Shown here one piece after another: positions 52,563 through 63,214 of a DNA stretch of 64,000 nucleotides. Within the stretch, counting starts at the first letter, position 1. Each line of letters begins with the position of its first letter. Under the pieces are notes generated by a model that had not been told where the DNA came from, made no database searches, and saw only the letters and a list, made by a program, of their open reading frames with translations. The translations under genes were made by a program, and so were the position numbers. Source of the DNA: Avibacterium avium (GTDB lineage: Bacteria; Pseudomonadota; Gammaproteobacteria; Enterobacterales; Pasteurellaceae); contig NZ_UGSP01000001.1 in the NCBI RefSeq assembly GCF_900454535.1, forward strand, positions 104,501 through 168,500, in the 5' to 3' direction.

Positions 52563-53399
52563 TTATTTTTCTACCGCACTTTTATCATCATCGGCACAAA
52601 GTGCCAGTGTGGCATTTATTAATTTCAACGCAATAGTGCCTTGTGGCGGCAAATTTGGCAAGGGTTTATCATAATCAAACCATTGGGCATCTTGCAGTTC
52701 TGCTTCTTGCAAGCGGATTTCCCCCGCGGCATAATCGGCTAAAAATCCCACCATTTGAGAATTGGGGAATGCCCAAGGCTGGCTGCCAAAATAGCGAATA
52801 TTTTTCACCTGAATCCCTGTTTCTTCAAACACTTCCCGTTGCACGGTTTGCTCAAAACTTTCTCCCACTTCTACAAATCCCGCCAACGTGGTGTACATTT
52901 TTTCCTGTTGATGACGCTGATGATTGGCGAGCAAAATCTGCTTACCACGGCGAACCGCCACAATAATCGAAGGGCAAATCACGGGATAAGTGCGGTATCC
53001 ACAGGCGGAATTTTCACATTGCACGGCCAATTCTTCTTTTGCCATTGCCATTTTTGAACCGCACTTCCCACAAAAGCGATGGGTTTTCAGAAAATGATTA
53101 ATCTCCACGCCACGATTGAGCAAATTAAATTGCACTTCTGGAAAATGAAGTTGGCTACGCAATGAAGTATATTCTCGACCATCTTCCTGCTCTGCTCCCT
53201 GCTCTTCTTCCTGCTCGGCAACAAGCCAAAGCGGCGCGCCATTCCAACACCCGATTTCCATCACCAAACGCCCTGTTAATTGGAAATCTTCCGCCTTTCC
53301 TTCGGGCAATTTTCCCTCGATAAGAAAAATATTCGATCCTTGGGTTAAAAGCCAAGCACCTTGTGTTGCTGGTTCAACAGGTCGCATTGAAAAACTCAT
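52563..53399 (-). CDS. nudC: NAD-capped RNA hydrolase NudC
   Basis: A 278-residue NudC/NADH pyrophosphatase. The zinc ribbon is CGKCGSK with a second Cys pair ending CGYRTYP, and the Nudix box is [20 protein letters not shown] then [18 protein letters not shown] is the family stretch after the box. It removes the NAD cap from RNA and hydrolyses NADH. It is about 20 residues longer than E. coli NudC because of a Glu/Gln-rich insert near residues 62-75. The PNC tail is normal. Confidence 0.93.
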   Translation of the reverse strand: MSFSMRPVEPATQGAWLLTQGSNIFLIEGKLPEGKAEDFQLTGRLVMEIGCWNGAPLWLVAEQEEEQGAEQEDGREYTSLRSQLHFPEVQFNLLNRGVEINHFLKTHRFCGKCGSKMAMAKEELAVQCENSACGYRTYPVICPSIIVAVRRGKQILLANHQRHQQEKMYTTLAGFVEVGESFEQTVQREVFEETGIQVKNIRYFGSQPWAFPNSQMVGFLADYAAGEIRLQEAELQDAQWFDYDKPLPNLPPQGTIALKLINATLALCADDDKSAVEK

Positions 53400-53524
53400 A
53401 AAAATTTCACCGCACTTTAGTTTGGGTTGTTAGTTTAATCGCTTAAGGGGATTAATAGTTTAACCTTATTGGGGTTTGGAGTATTTTACCGCTTTATCAA
53501 TGAAAAACTATTAAAAATTTACGC

Positions 53525-53550
53525 AAAAAAATAGTGCGTTTCCGCACTAC
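53525..53550 (-). terminator. Terminator of satP
   Basis: Leftward stem TAGTGCG, loop GAAA, CGCACTA and a run of seven T. Confidence 0.88.
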
Positions 53551-53559
53551 TTTTACATA

Positions 53560-54117
53560 TTAAATCGGTAAAACCTCTCTACCGAAATTTTCGTTAATCA
53601 TTTCTGCTGCGGCTAGGTAGAAAGCGCTGAGTGCGGTGATTAGGCCTAGGCAGCCGCCGATTTGTACTAAACCGTGATAGCCAAAACCATCACCGATAGC
53701 TAGTGCGTAGAACGTTAATACTAAGAAAAAGAACACGACACGCAATGCTTTGGGTTTGCTGAAAGAGGCGATGAACATCATTAAGGTGAATGTTCCCCAC
53801 GCGGCTAAATAGCAGCCTAAAAATGCAGGGCTGGCTGTTGGCATAAATTGTACGAATAATGCCCAAGACCACCAAAATGATCCGTAGCTGATAAAGGCAG
53901 TGAAACCAAAGGTGTTGCCTTTGCGGTATTCCATAATGCCTGCGATTAATTGTGCCGTTCCACCAAACGCGAATGCCATTGCAAGTACAATAGAAATTCC
54001 GTCTTGTTTATCAAAGATACCCGCATTAATTAAGCTTAATAAAAATGTGGTTAATGCAAAACCGCATAAGCCTAACGGACCTGGATTTGCTAATTTTTCA
54101 GTTGTTTGCGTTGTCAT
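53560..54117 (-). CDS. satP: Acetate/succinate transporter, GPR1/FUN34/YaaH family
   Basis: A 185-residue inner-membrane protein with six segments. The family signature is NPGPLGLCGFALTTFLL (11-27; usually NPAPLGL), followed by GGTAQLIAGIMEYRKGNTFG. E. coli SatP takes up acetate and succinate with protons. It stands alone between nudC and rpoC with its own terminator. Confidence 0.92.
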   Translation of the reverse strand: MTTQTTEKLANPGPLGLCGFALTTFLLSLINAGIFDKQDGISIVLAMAFAFGGTAQLIAGIMEYRKGNTFGFTAFISYGSFWWSWALFVQFMPTASPAFLGCYLAAWGTFTLMMFIASFSKPKALRVVFFFLVLTFYALAIGDGFGYHGLVQIGGCLGLITALSAFYLAAAEMINENFGREVLPI

Positions 54118-54421
54118 AATATTCCTCAGAAAGAGATAAAATAAGAACGCGGATTATGCTAGATATTGTCTTGAAAATAAAGCGATTTTATAGAAATCAA
54201 GCAGAAAAATTTGGCGAAGATGATTTTTTAAGTGCGGTGAAAAATTTACAAATTTTCTCACCGCGCTTTAGGTGCTTTACTAAACATACCAAACACTATG
54301 CAATGTCAAAATGCACTGAATATCTTCTGTCTTACGCACTAATCCATTATTAAAATCAGTTTCTCTGCTAAACGCGGTAAAAAAATTATAAATTTTCTCA
54401 CCGCACTTATTTATTTGCTCA
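54118..54421. other. satP-rpoC intergenic region with duplicated uptake-signal hairpins
   Basis: About 300 bases with no supported gene. Two related 39-base blocks, 54230-54268 and 54370-54408, differ at 6 positions. Each is an imperfect inverted pair of uptake signals around an AT core. The exact signals are at 54230 (plus) and 54400 (minus). A short open frame from 54156 crosses the first block and is not likely to be real. Confidence 0.7.
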
Positions 54422-54453
54422 AATAAAAAAGCCCGACACGATGTTCGGGCTTT
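54422..54453 (-). terminator. Terminator of rpoBC
   Basis: Leftward stem AAAGCCCGA and TCGGGCTTT around ACATCGTG, followed by T residues, 18 bases after the rpoC stop. Confidence 0.92.
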
Positions 54454-54470
54454 GAGTTGCTTGCTAATGA

Positions 54471-57400
54471 TTATTCTGCATCTTCTGCCATATTTAACAT
54501 TTCAGCAAGACTTGCGGTTGCGTCGTCTGCGGTGAATGTAAATTCTGAAGCAATTTCTTCATCAGAAATGGTTGATGCTTTGGTTAATTGCTCAGGTTCA
54601 ACGATGCCTGCGGCACGGTTTTTCTGGCGTTGTTGATGATACGCAAAACCTGTACCTGCTGGGATCAAGCGACCTACGATAACGTTCTCTTTCAAGCCAC
54701 GTAATTCATCGCGTTTTCCAGCCACCGCTGCTTCGGTAAGCACACGAGTGGTTTCTTGGAACGATGCGGCGGAAATAAAGGATTCCGTTGCCAATGAGGC
54801 TTTAGTGATACCCAATAATTCACGCTCAAATTCCACCAATGGTTTTCCTTCCGCTTCGCGTTTTTGATTAACCATTTTCACGCGTGCCACTTCCACTTGC
54901 TCACCTTCTAAGAATTCAGAATCGTAAGGGTTGGTGATGATGGCTTTACGCAACATTTGGCGTACGATAACTTCGATATGTTTATCGTTAATTTTTACCC
55001 CTTGTAAGCGGTAAACTTCTTGCACTTCGTTTACGATGTAATCAGTTACTGCGTGTACACCGCGCAAACGTAAAATATCGTGTGGCGTTTCTGCACCATC
55101 AGAAATGAGATCCCCACGTTCTACCATTTCACCTTCAAATACGTTGAGCTGACGCCATTTTGGAATCATTTCTTCGTACACTTCGCCCTCAGTTGGAGTG
55201 ATGAGTAAGCGGCGTTTACCTTTGGTTTCTTTACCAAAGGAAACAATACCTGAAATTTCTGCTAGGATTGCAGGCTCTTTCGGTTTACGCGCTTCAAAGA
55301 GATCCGCAACGCGTGGAAGACCACCGGTAATATCTTTTGTTCCCGCTGATTCTTGTGGAATACGCGCAAGAGAATCCCCCACGTGAACTTCCGCACCATC
55401 TTCAAGAGTAACAATCGCTTTACCTGGCAAGGTGTACTGTGCTGGTATATCCGAACCTGCAACAAGAATGTCGTTGCCTTGCGCATCAACAAGTTTGATG
55501 GTTGGACGTAAATCCTTACCTGCTGTTGCACGTTCACCCACATCTTGTACTACGATTGAAGATAAACCAGTTAATTCATCAGTTTGACGAGTTACAGTTA
55601 CACCGTCAGTAATATCTACGAATTTCACGAAACCTGATACTTCAGAAACCACAGGCATTGTATGTGGATCCCAGTTCGCTACGGTTTCGCCCGCGTTCAC
55701 TTCATCACCATCTGCTTTGTTTAACACTGCACCATAAGGCACTTTATAATGCTCTTTGGTACGGCCAAATGCGTCAATAATGGTTAATTCAGTGTTACGT
55801 GAAGTTAAGACCAATTTGCCTTCTTTGTTCGTCACGAATTTCACGTTGGCTAAACGTAAAGTACCGTTATTCTTAACTTGAATGCTTGATTCTTTCGCTG
55901 CCGCAGATGCCGCACCACCGATATGGAACGTACGCATCGTTAGCTGTGTACCCGGCTCACCGATTGATTGCGCCGCGATAACCCCCACAGCTTCACCTTG
56001 GTTGATAAGGTGTCCGCGTGCAAGATCGCGTCCGTAACATTTCGCACACACACCAAAGTTAGTGTCACAGGTTACAACAGAGCGTACCTTGATGCTATCT
56101 ACGGAATTTTCATCGATCAGATCACAAAGTTTTTCATCTAATAAAGTATTACGTGGAATTAAAACTTCGTCTGTACCCGGTTTTAAGATGTCTTCTGCCG
56201 CCACACGACCTAATACACGATCACGCAGAGGTTCTTTTACATCTCCCCCTTCGATTAATGGGGTCATTACGATACCTTCGTAAGTGCCACAGTCATCTTC
56301 AATGATCACTAAATCTTGTGCCACATCTACTAAACGGCGGGTTAAGTAACCAGAGTTCGCCGTTTTTAATGCCGTATCGGCCAAACCTTTACGCGCACCG
56401 TGGGTTGAAATAAAGTACTGAAGTACGTTCAAGCCTTCACGGAAGTTTGCGGTAATTGGTGTTTCGATAATTGAGCCGTCTGGACGCGCCATCAAACCAC
56501 GCATACCTGCAAGCTGACGAATCTGTGCGGCAGAACCACGCGCTCCAGAATCTGCCATCATAAAGATGCTGTTAAATGAAGCTTGTTTCTCTAGTTCGCC
56601 TTCACGGTTTACCACTTCTTCTTGAGAAAGGTTTTCCATCATCGCTTTGGCTACGCGCTCATTCGCCGCTGCCCAAATATCGATTACTTTGTTATAACGC
56701 TCACCTGCTGTTACCAAACCTGATTGGAATTGCTCTTGGATTTCTGCGACTTCTTGTTCTGCGGCTGAAATAATTTCATATTTCTTCGCCGGGATCACCA
56801 TATCGTCAATCCCTACTGATGAACCAGAACGTGCAGCATAAGCAAAACCGGTGTACATAATTTGGTCAGCAAACAATACGCTCGCTTTCAATCCTAAACG
56901 GCGATAGCTTTCGTTAATTAATTTTGAAATCGCTTTTTTGCCTAAGGTTTGGTTGAACAAGCTAAATGGCATACCTTTTGGTGCGATCATCCATAAAATG
57001 GCACGACCAATTGTGGTGTCCACAAGGCTGGTTTGCGGTACAAATTCGTTAGAGGCATCTTTCACATATTCTGTGATACGCACTTTCACACGAGAATGTA
57101 ATTCCGCTTGACCTGTACGATAAGCTTTCTCCGCTTCGCGTGGATCTTGCAATAACATTCCTTCGCCTTTACCGTTCACTTTATCACGGGTCATATAGTA
57201 AAGACCTAATACAACGTCCTGTGATGGTACGATAATCGGCTCACCATTTGCTGGTGAGAGAATGTTGTTGGTTGACATCATCAAGGCACGCGCTTCAAGC
57301 TGTGCTTCAAGGGTTAATGGCACGTGAACCGCCATTTGGTCACCATCGAAGTCCGCGTTGAACGCCGCACACACTAATGGGTGCAATTGAATCGCTTTAC

Positions 57401-58733
57401 CTTCAATTAAGATCGGTTCAAAGGCTTGAATACCCAAACGGTGCAAGGTTGGCGCACGGTTCAATAGGATTGGGTGTTCACGAATTACTTCTGCCAAAAT
57501 ATCCCATACAATCGCGTCTTCACGCTCAACCATTTTCTTCGCAGCCTTGATTGTGGTTGCAAAGCCACGGCTTTCTAATTTGGCATAAATAAATGGACGG
57601 AATAATTCTAACGCCATTTTTTTCGGTAAACCACATTGATGTAGATGTAAGTATGGCCCTACGGTAATTACCGAACGACCTGAGTAATCTACACGTTTAC
57701 CCAATAAGTTTTGACGGAAACGACCTTGTTTACCTTTGATCATATCCGCAAGTGATTTCAATGGACGGCGGTTAGAACCGGTAATTGCACGGCCACGGCG
57801 ACCATTATCTAATAACGCATCAACAGATTCTTGTAACATACGTTTTTCGTTACGCACGATAATATCTGGCGCAATCAAGTCTAATAAGCGTTTTAAACGG
57901 TTATTACGGTTGATCACTCGGCGATATAAATCGTTCAAATCTGAAGTGGCAAAACGTCCGCCATCAAGTGGAACTAATGGACGTAAATCTGGTGGTAACA
58001 CTGGCAATACGGTCATCACCATCCATTCAGGTTTATTACCTGATTGAATGAAAGATTCTAATAATTTTAAGCGCTTAGTGATTTTTTTGCGTTTGGTTTC
58101 TGAATTGGTTTCTTGCAACTCTTCACGCAAGGTTTCACATTCCACTTCTAGATCCATATCACGCAATAACGCTTGGATCGCTTCTGCACCCATTTTAGCT
58201 TCAAATTCATCGCCCCAACGGTCTTCTGCGTCCATATATTGTTCTTCCGTTAATAATTGACCTTTTTCAAGATCAGTCATTCCCGGCTCAGTAACAATGT
58301 AAGATTCAAAATAAAGTACACGTTCAATATCACGCAATGGCATATCTAATAATAAGCCGATGCGGGACGGTAAAGATTTTAAGAACCAGATATGAGCAAC
58401 AGGTGAAGCAAGTTCAATATGCCCCATACGTTCACGGCGAACTTTTGCTTGTGTTACTTCTACGCCACATTTTTCACAAATTACCCCACGGTGTTTTAAG
58501 CGTTTATATTTTCCGCATAAACATTCGTAGTCTTTTACTGGCCCGAAAATACGCGCACAGAAAAGCCCGTCACGCTCTGGTTTAAACGTACGGTAGTTGA
58601 TGGTTTCAGGTTTCTTAACTTCACCAAATGACCAAGAACGGATCATATCCGGTGAGGCTAAACCAATTTTGATCACATCAAAATCTTCGCTGGATTTAGA
58701 TTGTGCTTTTAAAAACTTAACTAAGTCTTTCAC
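54471..58733 (-). CDS. rpoC: DNA-directed RNA polymerase beta' subunit
   Basis: A 1420-residue beta' subunit. The zinc-binding [20 protein letters not shown] is near residue 70, and the catalytic [12 protein letters not shown] holds the three Asp that bind Mg. The second zinc site ([13 protein letters not shown]) and the trigger loop region ([19 protein letters not shown]) are present. The start is GTG at 58733 ([11 protein letters not shown]), with AGGAG 8 bases before it and alignment to E. coli MKDLLKFLKAQ. An ATG 21 codons upstream lies in the uptake-signal hairpin and is rejected. Confidence 0.97.
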   Translation of the reverse strand: MKDLVKFLKAQSKSSEDFDVIKIGLASPDMIRSWSFGEVKKPETINYRTFKPERDGLFCARIFGPVKDYECLCGKYKRLKHRGVICEKCGVEVTQAKVRRERMGHIELASPVAHIWFLKSLPSRIGLLLDMPLRDIERVLYFESYIVTEPGMTDLEKGQLLTEEQYMDAEDRWGDEFEAKMGAEAIQALLRDMDLEVECETLREELQETNSETKRKKITKRLKLLESFIQSGNKPEWMVMTVLPVLPPDLRPLVPLDGGRFATSDLNDLYRRVINRNNRLKRLLDLIAPDIIVRNEKRMLQESVDALLDNGRRGRAITGSNRRPLKSLADMIKGKQGRFRQNLLGKRVDYSGRSVITVGPYLHLHQCGLPKKMALELFRPFIYAKLESRGFATTIKAAKKMVEREDAIVWDILAEVIREHPILLNRAPTLHRLGIQAFEPILIEGKAIQLHPLVCAAFNADFDGDQMAVHVPLTLEAQLEARALMMSTNNILSPANGEPIIVPSQDVVLGLYYMTRDKVNGKGEGMLLQDPREAEKAYRTGQAELHSRVKVRITEYVKDASNEFVPQTSLVDTTIGRAILWMIAPKGMPFSLFNQTLGKKAISKLINESYRRLGLKASVLFADQIMYTGFAYAARSGSSVGIDDMVIPAKKYEIISAAEQEVAEIQEQFQSGLVTAGERYNKVIDIWAAANERVAKAMMENLSQEEVVNREGELEKQASFNSIFMMADSGARGSAAQIRQLAGMRGLMARPDGSIIETPITANFREGLNVLQYFISTHGARKGLADTALKTANSGYLTRRLVDVAQDLVIIEDDCGTYEGIVMTPLIEGGDVKEPLRDRVLGRVAAEDILKPGTDEVLIPRNTLLDEKLCDLIDENSVDSIKVRSVVTCDTNFGVCAKCYGRDLARGHLINQGEAVGVIAAQSIGEPGTQLTMRTFHIGGAASAAAKESSIQVKNNGTLRLANVKFVTNKEGKLVLTSRNTELTIIDAFGRTKEHYKVPYGAVLNKADGDEVNAGETVANWDPHTMPVVSEVSGFVKFVDITDGVTVTRQTDELTGLSSIVVQDVGERATAGKDLRPTIKLVDAQGNDILVAGSDIPAQYTLPGKAIVTLEDGAEVHVGDSLARIPQESAGTKDITGGLPRVADLFEARKPKEPAILAEISGIVSFGKETKGKRRLLITPTEGEVYEEMIPKWRQLNVFEGEMVERGDLISDGAETPHDILRLRGVHAVTDYIVNEVQEVYRLQGVKINDKHIEVIVRQMLRKAIITNPYDSEFLEGEQVEVARVKMVNQKREAEGKPLVEFERELLGITKASLATESFISAASFQETTRVLTEAAVAGKRDELRGLKENVIVGRLIPAGTGFAYHQQRQKNRAAGIVEPEQLTKASTISDEEIASEFTFTADDATASLAEMLNMAEDAE

Positions 58734-58765
58734 AGATTTTGCTCCTGTCGGAGTTAAACTTATCC

Positions 58766-58803
58766 AAGTGCGGTGTAAAATTTTGAATTTTTTCACCGCA
58801 CTT
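58766..58803. repeat. Inverted uptake-signal pair between rpoB and rpoC
   Basis: AAGTGCGGTG (58766-58775) and CACCGCACTT (58794-58803) form a perfect 10-bp stem around an 18-base AT-rich loop. There is no T run on the coding side, so it is a hairpin but probably not a full terminator. Confidence 0.9.
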
Positions 58804-58831
58804 GAGCGTACTTTAGCTTTCGCTTATCAGA

Positions 58832-61800
58832 TTATTCTTCGTCTAAGTCGATGTTGATACCGAGTGAACGAATTTCTTTCATAATTACGTTGAAAGATTC
58901 TGGTGTACCCGGATCCATTTGTTGGTTGCCGCTCACGATGTTTTTATACATCTTCGTACGGCCGTTCACATCATCGGATTTAACGGTAAGCATTTCTTGT
59001 AAGGTGTAAGCGGCACCATAAGCTTCAAGCGCCCAAACCTCCATCTCACCGAAACGCTGACCACCGAACTGTGCTTTACCACCCAATGGTTGCTGCGTAA
59101 CAAGACTATAAGAACCTGTTGAACGCGCGTGCATTTTGTCATCAACTAAGTGGTTCAATTTGAGCATATACATATAACCTACGGTTACTGGACGTTCAAA
59201 TTTCTCACCTGTGCGACCATCATAAAGGGTAATTTGCCCTGATGTTGGTAAGCCGCCAAGCTCTAGTAAGCCCTTAATTTCTTCTTCGTGCGCACCATCA
59301 AATACTGGCGTTGCCAGCGGTAAACCTTTGCGTAAGTTTTGTGCTAAACGCATTACTTCTTCATCGGTAAAGGTTGAAAGATCCACTTTTTGCGAACCGC
59401 CACCTAAGTCATAGGCTTTTTGGATATAACCACGCAATTTCTCAACATCTTGTTTTTGTTTGATCATTGCATTAATTTGATCACCAATTCCTTTCGCCGC
59501 TAAACCTAAGTGCGTTTCAAGGATCTGACCGATGTTCATACGCGAAGGTACGCCCAGTGGGTTCAATACGATATCTACTGGCTGACCATTTTCGTCATAC
59601 GGCATATCTTCAACTGGGTTGATTTTTGAGATAACCCCTTTGTTACCGTGACGACCCGCCATTTTATCCCCTGGTTGGATTTGGCGTTTCACCGCAAGGT
59701 ACACTTTCACCACTTTCAATACACCCGGTGCAAGATCATCACCTTGGATAATTTTGCCGCGTTTCACTTCAAGTTTATGCTCAAAGTCTTTACGAAGTTC
59801 TTCATATTGCTCAGCTAATTGCTCTAACTGGCTTTGTTTCGCTTCGTCTGAAAGGGTTTGTTCTAACCATTTGGTGCGTTCTAGTTGATCTAATTGTGTA
59901 GCGCTCATTCCGCCTGAAATCAATAAGTTGCGAACACGCGCAAACAAGCCAGCTTCTAAGATCTCTAATTCTTCCACAAGATCTTTTTTCGCTTGTTTCA
60001 ACTGCATTTCTTCGATTTCTAAGGCACGTTTATCTTTTTCTACGCCATCACGGGTGAACACTTGAACGTCAATAACCGTACCAGATACGCTGTTTGGTAC
60101 ACGTAATGAAGAATCTTTTACATCAGATGCTTTTTCACCAAAGATTGCGCGTAATAATTTTTCTTCTGGGGTTAATTGCGTTTCACCTTTTGGTGTCACT
60201 TTACCCACAAGAATATCGCCGCCTTTTACTTCCGCACCGATATACACAATCCCTGATTCATCAAGTTTGCTTAATGCTGCTTCACCTACATTTGGAATAT
60301 CGGCAGTGATTTCTTCAGAACCAAGTTTGGTATCGCGCGCCACACAAGAAAGCTCTTGAATATGAATAGTGGTGAAACGATCTTCTTGCACCACACGCTC
60401 AGACACTAACATTGAGTCTTCGAAGTTATAACCATTCCAAGGCATAAATGCCACACGCATATTTTGACCAAGGGCAAGTTCACCTAAATCCGTTGAAGGG
60501 CCATCAGCAAGGATTTCTCCACGCTCAATTGGCTCACCTAATTTCACGCAAGGAATTTGGTTAATACAGGTATTTTGGTTAGAGCGGGTATATTTCACAA
60601 GGTTGTAAATATCAATACCTGCTTCACCTGCAACGGTTTCATCTTCGTTTACTTTTACAACGATACGCGAAGCATCAACGTATTGGATTGTTCCACCACG
60701 TTTTGCTACAACCGCAACACCAGAGTCTAACGCCACTGGTTTTTCCATACCTGTACCGACTAATGGTTTATCCGCACGCAAGGTTGGTACCGCTTGGCGT
60801 TGCATGTTCGCCCCCATCAAGGCACGGTTCGCATCATCGTGTTCAAGGAACGGGATAAGTGCTGCCGCCACAGAAACAATTTGCTGTGTGGATACGTCCA
60901 TATAGTGAATTTCTTCTGGACGATATAAACCGGACTCACCGTGTTCACCACGACAGGTTACGAAAGTATCGGTAAAGCGTAATTCATCATCTAAGTTTGA
61001 GTTCGCCTGCGCGATAATATATTTGCCTTCTTCAATGGCCGATAAATATTCAATTTCTTCTGTAACTTGGCCGTTTACTACTTTGCGATATGGTGTTTCT
61101 AAGAAACCATAATCGTTAGTACGCGCATACACCGCTAAAGAGTTAATCAAACCGATGTTTGGACCTTCAGGGGTTTCGATTGGACATACGCGACCATAGT
61201 GAGTTGCGTGAACATCTCGCACCTCAAAGCCTGCACGTTCACGAGTTAAACCACCTGGCCCTAAGGCTGAAATACGGCGTTTATGGGTTACTTCTGAAAG
61301 CGGGTTATTTTGATCCATAAACTGAGAAAGTTGTGATGAACCAAAGAATTCTTTCACCGCTGCCGAAATTGGTTTGGCATTGATTAAATCTTGTGGAGTT
61401 ACAGCTTCAAGATCGCCTAAAGAAAGACGCTCTTTCACCGCACGCTCAACACGCACTAAACCAATACGGAATTGGTTTTCTGCCATTTCACCTACTGAAC
61501 GAATACGGCGGTTACCTAAGTGGTCAATATCATCAACTTCACCACGGCCGTTACGGATATCGATTAATTTACGCATTACATTAACGATATCTTCTTTGCT
61601 TAAAATGCCGCTGCCAGTGGTTTCTTCAATGCCTAAAGAGCGGTTGAATTTCATACGACCTACCGCAGATAAATCATAGCGATCTGGTGAGAAGAACAGG
61701 TTATCAAATAAACCTTCTGCCGCTTCTTTTGTTGGCGGCTCACCTGGACGCATCATACGATAGATTTCAACTAATGCACTTAAGCGATCAGTAGTTGGAT

Positions 61801-62860
61801 CTACGCGTAAAGTATCTGAAATATACGGACCGTAGTCTAAATCGTTAGTAAATAGAGTTTCGATCGTTTTGTAACCTGCTTGAGCGAGTTTCGCTAAAAT
61901 CTCTAGCGTAATTTCACCATTGGCAGGACAAATCACTTCGCCAGTTTCAAGATCAACATAATCTTTCGCTGCCACTTTACCCACAATGTATTCTGTTGGC
62001 ACTTCAACCTGAGTCACATTGTCTTTTTCAAGGGCGCGGATATGACGAGCAGTAATACGGCGACCGACTTCAACATAAGTTTTTCCATTTGCCACAATAT
62101 CGAAAGTTGCCGTTTCACCACGCAATCTTTCTGGCACTAAGGTCATTAATAATTTGTTATCTTCAATTTGGAAAACAACTTTATCGAAGAATAAGTCTAA
62201 AATTTCTTCTGTTGTATAGTTTAATGCACGCAAAATAATGGTTGCCGGTAATTTACGGCGGCGGTCAATACGTGCATATAAGTTATCTTTTGGATCAAAC
62301 TCAAAATCTAACCAAGAACCACGGTAAGGAATAATACGTGCGTTATAAAGCACTTTCCCTGATGAGTGCGTTTTACCTTTGTCGCTATCAAAGAATACGC
62401 CTGGGCTACGGTGTAATTGCGAAACGATTACACGCTCAGTACCATTAATCACAAATGTTCCATTATCTGTCATTAATGGGATTTCACCCATATAAACTTC
62501 TTGTTCTTTAATATCTTTAATTGTGCCTGGCGCGGCATCTTTGTCATAGCTAACAAGACGTAATTTCACACGCAATGGCGCAGCATAAGTGGTGCCGCGA
62601 ATTTGACATTCACGCACATCAAATACTGGCTCGCCTAAGCGATAGCTCACATATTGTAATTCCGTATTGCCATTGTTGCTGACAATGGGAAATACAGAAC
62701 GGAATGCTGCTTCTAAGCCTTGCTGACCATCTGGATCTCTTTGGATAAATTTATCGAAAGAATCAAGTTGAATAGTTAATAAATAAGGTACATTTAAAAC
62801 TTGCGGACGTTTGCCGAAGTCTTTACGAATACGTTTTTTCTCAGTATAGGAGTAACCCAT
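58832..62860 (-). CDS. rpoB: DNA-directed RNA polymerase beta subunit
   Basis: A 1342-residue beta subunit, the same length as in E. coli. It starts [20 protein letters not shown] and ends with [10 protein letters not shown]. The rifampicin pocket [20 protein letters not shown] then RRISALG has the wild-type Ser, Gln, Asp, His, Arg and Ser residues, so no known resistance change is present. It is followed by rpoC after a 98-base gap. The genes usually upstream in enteric bacteria (rplJ-rplL) are not here. Confidence 0.98.
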   Translation of the reverse strand: MGYSYTEKKRIRKDFGKRPQVLNVPYLLTIQLDSFDKFIQRDPDGQQGLEAAFRSVFPIVSNNGNTELQYVSYRLGEPVFDVRECQIRGTTYAAPLRVKLRLVSYDKDAAPGTIKDIKEQEVYMGEIPLMTDNGTFVINGTERVIVSQLHRSPGVFFDSDKGKTHSSGKVLYNARIIPYRGSWLDFEFDPKDNLYARIDRRRKLPATIILRALNYTTEEILDLFFDKVVFQIEDNKLLMTLVPERLRGETATFDIVANGKTYVEVGRRITARHIRALEKDNVTQVEVPTEYIVGKVAAKDYVDLETGEVICPANGEITLEILAKLAQAGYKTIETLFTNDLDYGPYISDTLRVDPTTDRLSALVEIYRMMRPGEPPTKEAAEGLFDNLFFSPDRYDLSAVGRMKFNRSLGIEETTGSGILSKEDIVNVMRKLIDIRNGRGEVDDIDHLGNRRIRSVGEMAENQFRIGLVRVERAVKERLSLGDLEAVTPQDLINAKPISAAVKEFFGSSQLSQFMDQNNPLSEVTHKRRISALGPGGLTRERAGFEVRDVHATHYGRVCPIETPEGPNIGLINSLAVYARTNDYGFLETPYRKVVNGQVTEEIEYLSAIEEGKYIIAQANSNLDDELRFTDTFVTCRGEHGESGLYRPEEIHYMDVSTQQIVSVAAALIPFLEHDDANRALMGANMQRQAVPTLRADKPLVGTGMEKPVALDSGVAVVAKRGGTIQYVDASRIVVKVNEDETVAGEAGIDIYNLVKYTRSNQNTCINQIPCVKLGEPIERGEILADGPSTDLGELALGQNMRVAFMPWNGYNFEDSMLVSERVVQEDRFTTIHIQELSCVARDTKLGSEEITADIPNVGEAALSKLDESGIVYIGAEVKGGDILVGKVTPKGETQLTPEEKLLRAIFGEKASDVKDSSLRVPNSVSGTVIDVQVFTRDGVEKDKRALEIEEMQLKQAKKDLVEELEILEAGLFARVRNLLISGGMSATQLDQLERTKWLEQTLSDEAKQSQLEQLAEQYEELRKDFEHKLEVKRGKIIQGDDLAPGVLKVVKVYLAVKRQIQPGDKMAGRHGNKGVISKINPVEDMPYDENGQPVDIVLNPLGVPSRMNIGQILETHLGLAAKGIGDQINAMIKQKQDVEKLRGYIQKAYDLGGGSQKVDLSTFTDEEVMRLAQNLRKGLPLATPVFDGAHEEEIKGLLELGGLPTSGQITLYDGRTGEKFERPVTVGYMYMLKLNHLVDDKMHARSTGSYSLVTQQPLGGKAQFGGQRFGEMEVWALEAYGAAYTLQEMLTVKSDDVNGRTKMYKNIVSGNQQMDPGTPESFNVIMKEIRSLGINIDLDEE

Positions 62861-63102
62861 TGGTTTTCCTCAGTAAATTTTAGTGAGACCGAGTTGATAT
62901 AAAAGAAAAGTGCGGTGATTTTTTCACGCATTTTTATCATATCAATGATGAATCCGTTTTCAGATACCGCACTCTGAACCTTACTTCTGATGAGCGGGTT
63001 GCCATCAAACTACCAGAAAACTAGCCTGATTCACGCAACAAAACGGTGATTATTCAGTATATTTTTAATCCAAAAAGGTTTGTGAATTAAAAATGGCTGG
63101 TT
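62861..63102 (-). promoter_or_regulatory. Long leader of rpoBC
   Basis: About 235 transcribed bases before rpoB without a gene. An imperfect hairpin joins TTGATAT (62894-62900) and ATATCAA (62939-62945) and encloses an uptake signal (62908-62916). In bacteria where rplJL precedes rpoB the leader is not needed; here rpoBC has its own promoter and long untranslated region, a place where control could act. Confidence 0.6.
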
Positions 63103-63132
63103 ATTATATAATATCTCGCAAGATAAAGTCAA
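63103..63132 (-). promoter_or_regulatory. Promoter of rpoBC
   Basis: Leftward -35 TTGACT (63127-63132) and -10 TATAAT (63103-63108) with an 18-base spacer. Confidence 0.82.
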
Positions 63133-63154
63133 TTTACATTTCAAATAATTCGGA

Positions 63155-63188
63155 TATAAAAAACCCGTTTCTGATTAAAACGGGCTTT
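63155..63188 (-). terminator. Terminator of the mmsA-like gene
   Basis: Leftward stem GCCCGTTT, loop, AAACGGG, then a T run, 27 bases after the stop. Confidence 0.88.
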
Positions 63189-63214
63189 ATACAAATTATC
63201 TTGAAAGATAATCA

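Noticed and set aside
54156-54353. Open frame of 65 codons between satP and rpoC
   Set aside because: It crosses an uptake-signal pair and has no ribosome binding site or homology I can see.
58734-58796. Longer N-terminus for rpoC from an ATG at 58796
   Set aside because: It starts inside an uptake-signal hairpin. The family start aligns with GTG 58733, which has a good ribosome binding site.
60900-61400. Rifampicin-resistance change in rpoB
   Set aside because: The resistance-determining region carries the wild-type residues.
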